From contig NZ_RHLN01000163.1 in assembly GCF_004121075.1 (NCBI RefSeq), positions 1-51,617 of the forward strand: 51,617 nt of DNA. Reading direction: 5' to 3'. Position numbers and translations under genes: made by a program. This document shows positions 46,165-51,617 of this stretch, piece after piece. Position 1 is the stretch's first letter; each line of letters starts with the position of its first letter. Below the pieces are notes generated by a model, which saw only the letters and a list, made by a program, of their open reading frames with translations, was not told the DNA's origin and made no database searches. Origin of the DNA: Lutibacter sp. HS1-25 (lineage in GTDB: Bacteria; Bacteroidota; Bacteroidia; Flavobacteriales; Flavobacteriaceae).

Positions 46165-47667
46165 TTAATTTAAAATAATGGTTTGTATTGATCGTGCTGG
46201 CATATTTAATTTTGCTGTTTTGGCATCAACCGTTAGCATATAATCTATAGCTACATCACTATCATTTAAAGCCACTACAACAATACTTCCATCTTCATTT
46301 AAAAATGAAGTAGCACTTAACTGATTTGCTGTTGTACCTGTTGAAAGCCTTCTAGCTCCTGGTCTAATAAATTTTGAAAAATGCCCAATATAATAGTATG
46401 AATTGGTAAAAGTTAACTTGCCTGTTTTTGTATTTCCGTGCACAGGAGCAAAACATAAATTACCCACATGATTAGGACCTCCAGTTTCATCCAATAAAAT
46501 ATTCCAATCTGTCCAAGCAACCGTTCCATAGTTAAAATCGTTGATCATTGCTTTTCCATAACGCTCTGCCAATACAGGATCTTCAATACGACTTGCATCA
46601 TATTTTTCATTACAACCTTCAGTAAAAATTAATTTTTTATCAGGGAATGCCTGATTTACCATTTCAACATTTTTATACATTGGCGTACCATCTTTCCAAT
46701 CTTCATACCAATGAAAACCAGTTCCCCAAACGTATTTACTAGCTTCTGGGTCACTTAAAATTACACTTGCACGTTCAAATAACAAATCTCTGTTATGATC
46801 CCAAACAATGATATTTTTATCGCCTAAACCTTCTTTTTCAAGAGTTGGGCCTAAGTTATTTTTTAAAAAGTCACGCTCTTGTTCAGCAGTATAAACACAA
46901 GATTCCCAAGTTTGTTTTGCCATTGGTTCATTTTGAATAGACAAACCCCAAATAGGAATTCCTTCTTTTTCATATGCTTTTATAAACTTTGCGTAATAAT
47001 TTGCCCAAGGTTGGTAAAACTCAGGTTTTAAACTACCACCTTGTAACATATTGTTGGTAGTTTTCATAAATGCTGGTGGGCTCCAAGGACTGGCGAACAT
47101 AGTTAAACTACCACCTGCGGCAGCAATTGCCAATTTTGTAAAAGGAATTCTATATTGTCTATCGTGATCTATATTGAAGGTTTTTAAATCTGTATCTCCT
47201 TCTTCAATATACGTATAACTGGCACTAGAAAAATCACAACTATGAATGATTGTTCTGGCTAAAGAATAGCCAATTCCGTTTTCTACACTGTAATAAGCTT
47301 CCATAAAAAGTTTTTGCTGATCTTCATTTAACTTATAAAAAGTTTCAGCAGCAGCATCGGTTAAAGCAGCTCCAATACCTACAAAAGTTTGGTGTAATTT
47401 AGACGTATTTACAAAAATGGATGCTTCAGTTTCTAAAGGTTGTTTAAAATCTGAAAACACAATATTTGCATTTGTTAGTTGTAATTTTACATCGCTATTT
47501 GTGGCTGTTGTATAAACTGCACTTTTTGCTATTTTCACAGTGCTGGTGTCTTTGCTAATATCTATATTAGAATTGGTTTTAATTTCTTCCTGTTTTTTTT
47601 CACAACTGCTAAATAGTAAAGCACTTACTAAAAAAAAGAAAATTGGTTTAAAAATTTTGTGATACAT
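46165..47667 (-). CDS. GH30 beta-1,6-glucanase, lipoprotein
   Basis: The 500-residue enzyme has a lipobox with C22 (LLFSSC), a GH30 barrel opened by QTFVGIGAALTDAAAETF (about 93-110), acid/base E247 in GLSIQNEPMA and nucleophile E350 in IFTEGCNEKYD, and the C-terminal beta-sandwich ending in MPARSIQTIILN. Marine bacterial GH30s of this kind remove or cut beta-1,6-linked glucose side chains of laminarin, clearing the backbone for GH16/GH17. It is the first gene of the long operon, with a candidate -7 box about 45 bases upstream. Glucosylceramidase-like activity is an alternative in the family but unlikely here. Confidence 0.92.
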   Translation of the reverse strand: MYHKIFKPIFFFLVSALLFSSCEKKQEEIKTNSNIDISKDTSTVKIAKSAVYTTATNSDVKLQLTNANIVFSDFKQPLETEASIFVNTSKLHQTFVGIGAALTDAAAETFYKLNEDQQKLFMEAYYSVENGIGYSLARTIIHSCDFSSASYTYIEEGDTDLKTFNIDHDRQYRIPFTKLAIAAAGGSLTMFASPWSPPAFMKTTNNMLQGGSLKPEFYQPWANYYAKFIKAYEKEGIPIWGLSIQNEPMAKQTWESCVYTAEQERDFLKNNLGPTLEKEGLGDKNIIVWDHNRDLLFERASVILSDPEASKYVWGTGFHWYEDWKDGTPMYKNVEMVNQAFPDKKLIFTEGCNEKYDASRIEDPVLAERYGKAMINDFNYGTVAWTDWNILLDETGGPNHVGNLCFAPVHGNTKTGKLTFTNSYYYIGHFSKFIRPGARRLSTGTTANQLSATSFLNEDGSIVVVALNDSDVAIDYMLTVDAKTAKLNMPARSIQTIILN

Positions 47668-47709
47668 GGTAATTATGATTAAATGAAACTAAAATGATTG
47701 TAATTCTTT

Positions 47710-47717
47710 CAAAAGTA
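47710..47717 (-). promoter_or_regulatory. candidate -7 box of the GH30-to-GH17 operon
   Basis: On the minus strand this reads TACTTTTG, a full match to TAnnTTTG and identical to the box before the uronate operon. The start site would be about 36 bases before the GH30 ATG. No TTTG is seen at the normal -33 distance, so activator help may be needed. Confidence 0.4.
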
Positions 47718-47797
47718 AATTACCCTTTTAAAAAGTCATTGTACTATTTTGTCATTATGCAATAGTTTTACCTCAATTATGCTTATTGTTATTAAAA

Positions 47798-47832
47798 ATA
47801 CAGCCATTTTTAAAAGCTAAAAATGGCCGTAT
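47798..47832 (-). terminator. intrinsic terminator after the GH16 gene
   Basis: ATACAGCCATTTTTA (47798-47812) pairs with TAAAAATGGCCGTAT (47818-47832) with one mismatch around a five-base loop. On the minus strand TTTTAAT follows. It lies 28 bases past the GH16 stop and separates the SusC/D-GH16 transcript from the GH30 operon. Confidence 0.85.
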
Positions 47833-47860
47833 TTAACCTTAAACATAAACTAACTATTCA

Positions 47861-49537
47861 CTATTGGTAAACTCTCACATATTCAATTTCCATTGCATCT
47901 TCAGTAAAATTAGGATCAATTGTTCCACCTAAAGTACCTCCCATGGCAACGTTTAAAATCATAAAGAAATCTTTATCTGCAAATGGTAAATCTGCGTTAT
48001 TAGCCATTTCAACAACTTTTTTATCATCAACAAAAACGGTTAACATATCTTTAGTCCATTCTAGAGAATATTTATGAAACTCTGTTGTAGCATTTGCTAC
48101 GTCTAAAGTTTCGCCATAACTCGCATTATTTCCACCTGCAGTATCAAACCAATGGAATGTTCCTAAAGTATTGGATTTATCACCACCAAGTTGTTCCATA
48201 ATATCAATTTCTCCACATCTTGGCCAGTTAACATCATCAATATTAGTACCTAACATCCAAAGTGCAGGCCAAGTACCTTGTGATGCTGGTAATTTAGCGC
48301 TGATATCAACTCTTCCATAAGTAAAATCGTAAAGACCTTGTGTTTTTAATCTTGCAGAAGTGTAAGAATCTCCATCTTTTTTTGCTGTAATTTTAAGAAC
48401 ACCATTAGCTACAACAACGTTTTCAGGGTTATTTGTATACGTTTGTTTTTCTCCATTACCCCAGCCACCTGCGCCAAGATCGTAAGTCCATTTTGCAGCA
48501 TCAGGAGCACCAGCAGTTTCAAATTCATCAGACCAAACAAGCTCCGTAAATTCAGATCCACCTTGTACTGGTTTTGTAGAAGTAAACAATTGATACCAAG
48601 CAGCACCAACACCTGTAGCAGGGTCTTCTACAATTCTAACACGCATGTAATTTTCATCTATTGAAATAATATCATAAGTACTAGAACCTACCATCCATCC
48701 CATAAAACCACCATCAGAAATTTCAAAAGCTGTTTTTCTATAAGGTACATTATTATAAGAACCCTCAAGTGCAGCCTTGGTTCCAGAAGGGAACAAAGCA
48801 ACATTTTTAACACCAAACATATTAGGTGCTACAGTTTCATCATGACAAGTATCTCCATCAACACCTATAAAACCAGCGTAAGTACCTGGTACGAAAGCAG
48901 GTCCAACAGTTTGTTCAAAAGTAATACCATCTGCAGTTTTTGTAAATACAAATTCATTGGTATACATACAACCTTTTTCTTCATCCCAAGGCTGAATAGC
49001 ATTCCACCAAGATTCATAAGCAAATTCACCATTTCCGTAATCATCATTTGCGGTACCCATACCTACATGTAAAGGTAAATTAGCTGCCCAGTACCAAGTT
49101 TTACCTGCACCTTCAACACCACCACTTAATAAATCTTCTGCTTCTACATCAGAAAAAGAGCTATACACCATTACATCCATAGAAGTAGTTGATGTAACAC
49201 CTGCCGTACCTATAGCACTAATTACAACCGTAAAAGTATTAACACCTACTTTTGTATATCTATGTTTAATTTTACCCGAAGGTGCAACAACCGTAGAACC
49301 GTCGCCAAAATTATAGCTATAACTTATCACATTAGTAGCGTTAGATTCAAAGGATACAAATCCAGAACCATCACCATACATTAACTCAGGGTTACTTAGA
49401 TCTTGCCCTTCAATTTCAGCTTCCACTTGTATATTTGAAGGAGCAATTATATCTCCAAACTCTTTGCTTTCTTCTTCACAACTCACAAAAAATGTAAGTG
49501 CAAGAAAAAGGCCCAATATATATTTTATATTTTTCAT
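47861..49537 (-). CDS. GH16 laminarinase with PKD domain, surface lipoprotein
   Basis: The 558-residue protein has a lipobox with C20 (TFFVSC), acidic residues after it (EEESKEFG, suiting surface export), a PKD domain (about 35-125, SYNFGDGS), a middle domain of unknown class (about 135-325; TWYWAANLPLHVGMG, YESWWNAIQPW), and a C-terminal GH16 jelly roll (about 335-558). The catalytic EIDIME is E443-I-D445-I-M-E448. GH16 laminarinases cut beta-1,3-glucan in endo mode. It follows the surface-binding lipoprotein by 12 bases and belongs to the SusC/SusD transcript. Unlike GH81 it is anchored through lipid and not the T9SS, so it probably works next to the SusCD complex. Confidence 0.95.
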   Translation of the reverse strand: MKNIKYILGLFLALTFFVSCEEESKEFGDIIAPSNIQVEAEIEGQDLSNPELMYGDGSGFVSFESNATNVISYSYNFGDGSTVVAPSGKIKHRYTKVGVNTFTVVISAIGTAGVTSTTSMDVMVYSSFSDVEAEDLLSGGVEGAGKTWYWAANLPLHVGMGTANDDYGNGEFAYESWWNAIQPWDEEKGCMYTNEFVFTKTADGITFEQTVGPAFVPGTYAGFIGVDGDTCHDETVAPNMFGVKNVALFPSGTKAALEGSYNNVPYRKTAFEISDGGFMGWMVGSSTYDIISIDENYMRVRIVEDPATGVGAAWYQLFTSTKPVQGGSEFTELVWSDEFETAGAPDAAKWTYDLGAGGWGNGEKQTYTNNPENVVVANGVLKITAKKDGDSYTSARLKTQGLYDFTYGRVDISAKLPASQGTWPALWMLGTNIDDVNWPRCGEIDIMEQLGGDKSNTLGTFHWFDTAGGNNASYGETLDVANATTEFHKYSLEWTKDMLTVFVDDKKVVEMANNADLPFADKDFFMILNVAMGGTLGGTIDPNFTEDAMEIEYVRVYQ

Positions 49538-49549
49538 TTTTTATAGTTT

Positions 49550-51112
49550 TTAATTTTTAATAAATAGAGATACATTATCAATATTTACAGCACCTGCTGC
49601 AGCTCCTAAATCAAAGAAAACTCTTGCATCACTTGCACCTGCATTTGCAGTTAAAGTAATTGTATACGTTTGCTTAGTTGTAGTTATACTAACCTCTTGA
49701 GTTACATTTGTCCATGGGTCTGCACTAAGGCCTATTCCTGGTAGAATTGGTCTATCTGTATCTGACCAAGCATCAAAAGACAATGTATAAGTTGCACCGT
49801 TAATAATTTCTAATTTTTGACTCATGTTAACTTCCCAAGGATTACCAGCATTTGCAACATTTACAGAATAATAAGTGTTACCACCAGTTGTTACCACAGG
49901 AACAGGATCTGTACCAACACCTATAGTCCAAGGTTCAGCACCGCTCTCAAAATCGCCATTAATTACAAAACCGCCATCAAATTGTTCATCACTCATTTTA
50001 TAGAAATACATATTATCTAAAAATACAGTGCCAACTGGTAAAGCTGAAATTACCATTTGATTAATATCAGAAAAAGGTACACCTTCAAAATCAGATAAAG
50101 GAATATCAAAACTCATCCATTTTCCTTCTTCAGTTATAGCTCTTTCAACTTCAAATTCGATATTATCACTTCCATTATTCCAACCAGTTCCATTGAAATC
50201 AACAAACTTAACTTTAAACGTTTCAACATTGGTACTCCAAACATCAAAGTGGAAAAATTCCATTCCAGAAGCATTCATTGGCTCTACTTCAGTTATAATA
50301 CCCGCATAGCTTAATTCTCTATAAACCAACGTTTTATTATCCTGAATTGTAATTTCTTCCTGTAATGCAACTACAGACCAATCTGTAACAAACATATCAA
50401 CAGTAGTTTGAGTATACTTATCACTAAACATTGAAATCACATCAGCAGCATTTCTTGCTGGAGGTGTTGGAGCTTTTACAAGCGGTTGTAAAATTTCAGT
50501 AACTTCAAACTCTTCAGTATATTCAGTTGTTTCAATAGCAGCACTTTTAGCTACAACTCTAATAGAGTAAGTACCAGCTTCTTGGTATACATATGAAGCA
50601 GTTTCACCTATATTAGCAGGTACTGGTTCATCATTTCCTTCTTCACCAAAATACACTTCAAACGATGTTGCATAATCTGCTGTTACAGTTACATTTACTT
50701 TTTTTGATACAGTTGGATCATTTAAAATTTCAGCAACCAAATTTTCAGGTGCTTTAAACGAAACTACCAATGGCAAAGTTGATTCAGTTTTTAAACCTGT
50801 AATTCCTGTAGCTACAATTTTAACATTATAATTGCCTTCAGCATACACATGTTTTAAACTTTTTCCTTGAGCAACTTTCACAAATTCTGTGGTTGCATCT
50901 CCTGGGTACACATCGTAAGAAACTGCTCCTTCACTATTTGGAGCAATAGTTACGGTACCTGTATTGTCTTGAGTAACGCTAAATAATGCCGTTACATTTT
51001 TAGGAGCTACAGCAGTATCAACAAAATCAAGACTACCAAACTCATCTTGAGTACAACTTATAACAGCTGTAATAAACAAGACTACACTTAATATATATTT
51101 GTATGTTTTCAT
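49550..51112 (-). CDS. surface glycan-binding lipoprotein with PKD-like and CBM4-like domains (SusE position)
   Basis: About 520 residues, with start at ATG 51112 (MKTYKY) or 51121 (MIIMKTYKY); the former gives the tidier signal peptide. The lipobox cysteine is in FITAVISC. Two PKD-like domains (about 35-120 and 125-210; SYVYQEAGTYSIRVVAKS) precede a beta-sandwich (about 225-375), and the C-terminal domain (about 385-523; GGFVINGDFESGAEPW, DNVSLFIKN) resembles carbohydrate-binding modules of the CBM4/9 group. The gene stands directly behind susD, where SusE/F-type glycan-binding proteins are encoded, and before GH16. It should hold beta-glucan at the cell surface. No catalytic motif is seen. 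Confidence 0.82.
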   Translation of the reverse strand: MKTYKYILSVVLFITAVISCTQDEFGSLDFVDTAVAPKNVTALFSVTQDNTGTVTIAPNSEGAVSYDVYPGDATTEFVKVAQGKSLKHVYAEGNYNVKIVATGITGLKTESTLPLVVSFKAPENLVAEILNDPTVSKKVNVTVTADYATSFEVYFGEEGNDEPVPANIGETASYVYQEAGTYSIRVVAKSAAIETTEYTEEFEVTEILQPLVKAPTPPARNAADVISMFSDKYTQTTVDMFVTDWSVVALQEEITIQDNKTLVYRELSYAGIITEVEPMNASGMEFFHFDVWSTNVETFKVKFVDFNGTGWNNGSDNIEFEVERAITEEGKWMSFDIPLSDFEGVPFSDINQMVISALPVGTVFLDNMYFYKMSDEQFDGGFVINGDFESGAEPWTIGVGTDPVPVVTTGGNTYYSVNVANAGNPWEVNMSQKLEIINGATYTLSFDAWSDTDRPILPGIGLSADPWTNVTQEVSITTTKQTYTITLTANAGASDARVFFDLGAAAGAVNIDNVSLFIKN

Positions 51113-51127
51113 AATTATCATTTAATT

Positions 51128-51617
51128 TTAATATCCTTGATTTTGATCCCAATTACCATTTGAAAATTGAATTTCTTCTAACGGAATAGGGAATAACTCA
51201 TTTTTATTAGCTGTAAACCCGTCAATAGCTTGAGCAGCTCTTCCAGTTCTAACTAAATCAAAGAAACGAAGTCCTTCACCTGCAAATTCTACTCTTCTTT
51301 CTGCTAAAATTGCATTGTAAAGATTGTCACCTGTAAAAGTGATTCTATGATCTTCATCTCCAAAAGCTCTATCTCTTACTTCATTTAAATATTGAGCTGC
51401 TTTTCCATCCTCACCAATTTTACTATAAGCTTCAGCAGCCATTAACAATACATCAGCATATCTAATTGCTCTGTAATTGTTAGGATTTGTAAGTTTTAAA
51501 TCTGGAGCAGCGTTTTCGCTTCTTTCTCTAGGAATGTATTTTCTGTTAAAATAACCGGTATGCTCATTTTGTTTTGTATAAGTTACTTCAGGATGTATAG
51601 CAACCCAAGCATCCATA
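51128..51617 (-). CDS. SusD/RagB-family glycan-binding lipoprotein (partial, N-terminus off window)
   Basis: The last 162 residues of a SusD protein enter from the right edge. Diagnostic are RYADVLLMAAEAYSKIG, the ILAERRVEFAGEGLRFFDL segment and the ending LFPIPLEEIQFSN...NQGY. It precedes the surface-binding lipoprotein by a few bases. The SusC partner is expected just outside the window. With GH16 and the CBM-like lipoprotein it marks the outer-membrane import machinery of the beta-glucan PUL. Confidence 0.93.
   Translation of the reverse strand, partial: MDAWVAIHPEVTYTKQNEHTGYFNRKYIPRERSENAAPDLKLTNPNNYRAIRYADVLLMAAEAYSKIGEDGKAAQYLNEVRDRAFGDEDHRITFTGDNLYNAILAERRVEFAGEGLRFFDLVRTGRAAQAIDGFTANKNELFPIPLEEIQFSNGNWDQNQGY

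Noticed and set aside
1-51617. tRNA, rRNA, integrase or transposase genes
   Set aside because: None was recognised on either strand, so no insertion sequence or tRNA-linked island is claimed.

Overview
The window comes from a low-GC, probably marine member of the Bacteroidetes (Flavobacteriaceae-like). The evidence is SusC/SusD pairs, a hybrid two-component system fused to an AraC domain, lipoproteins that start with short MKK-type signals, type IX secretion (T9SS) C-terminal sorting domains, and Bacteroidetes-type promoter boxes (TAnnTTTG). I cannot name the genus from sequence alone. Nearly all of it is accessory carbohydrate metabolism: two polysaccharide utilisation loci (PULs) of different specificity, separated by a small toxin-antitoxin (TA) island.

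Region 1 (1-17.7 kb) is a uronate PUL. On the minus strand lie a cut-off SDR dehydrogenase (KduD/gluconate 5-dehydrogenase type), KduI, UxuA and an SDR-type mannonate oxidoreductase. Together they take 4-deoxy-5-keto-uronate and fructuronate towards 2-keto-3-deoxygluconate. A divergent LacI-family regulator follows, with a candidate central-CpG operator over the operon promoter. On the plus strand come a 1372-residue hybrid sensor/AraC regulator, a terminator, a possible 30-residue membrane peptide, SusC, SusD, a GH88 unsaturated glucuronyl hydrolase and a GH2 enzyme, closed by a strong terminator. The substrate is a glucuronate-containing polysaccharide cut by a lyase. No lyase or sulfatase is in the window, so ulvan-like or other uronate glycans remain open.

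Region 2 (17.7-19.3 kb) holds two TA modules, an antitoxin with a RelE/ParE toxin and MntA/HepT. Each is followed by a related, roughly 120-150 bp non-coding element sharing an exact 23-mer, which gives the stretch a gene-cassette look. A beta-lactamase-fold serine hydrolase follows.

Region 3 (20.7-51.6 kb) is a large minus-strand beta-1,3-glucan (laminarin-type) locus in three transcription blocks. Block A (GH81, two nearly identical 297-residue T9SS proteins, a CotH-kinase lipoprotein, a VOC protein) has its own promoter and ends in a perfect hairpin. Block B (GH30, sugar porter, GH158-like, GH149-like phosphorylase, GH3, GH17, GPH symporter, GH3, GH-A lipoprotein and two signal-less GH17s) looks like one long operon. 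Block C (SusD end, PKD/CBM-like surface lipoprotein, GH16) enters from the right edge and ends in a terminator at about 47.8 kb.

Inferred flow: GH81 and GH16 cut laminarin at or outside the surface, and SusC/SusD with the surface lipoprotein import the pieces. GH30 removes beta-1,6 branches. GH158-like, GH17, GH-A and GH3 lipoproteins or periplasmic enzymes shorten the chains. The two MFS carriers move sugars into the cytoplasm, where two GH17s and the phosphorylase finish them. The most unusual pieces are the recombination-made pair of T9SS proteins beside CotH and GH81, the cytoplasmic GH17/phosphorylase arm, and the repeat-bounded TA cassettes.
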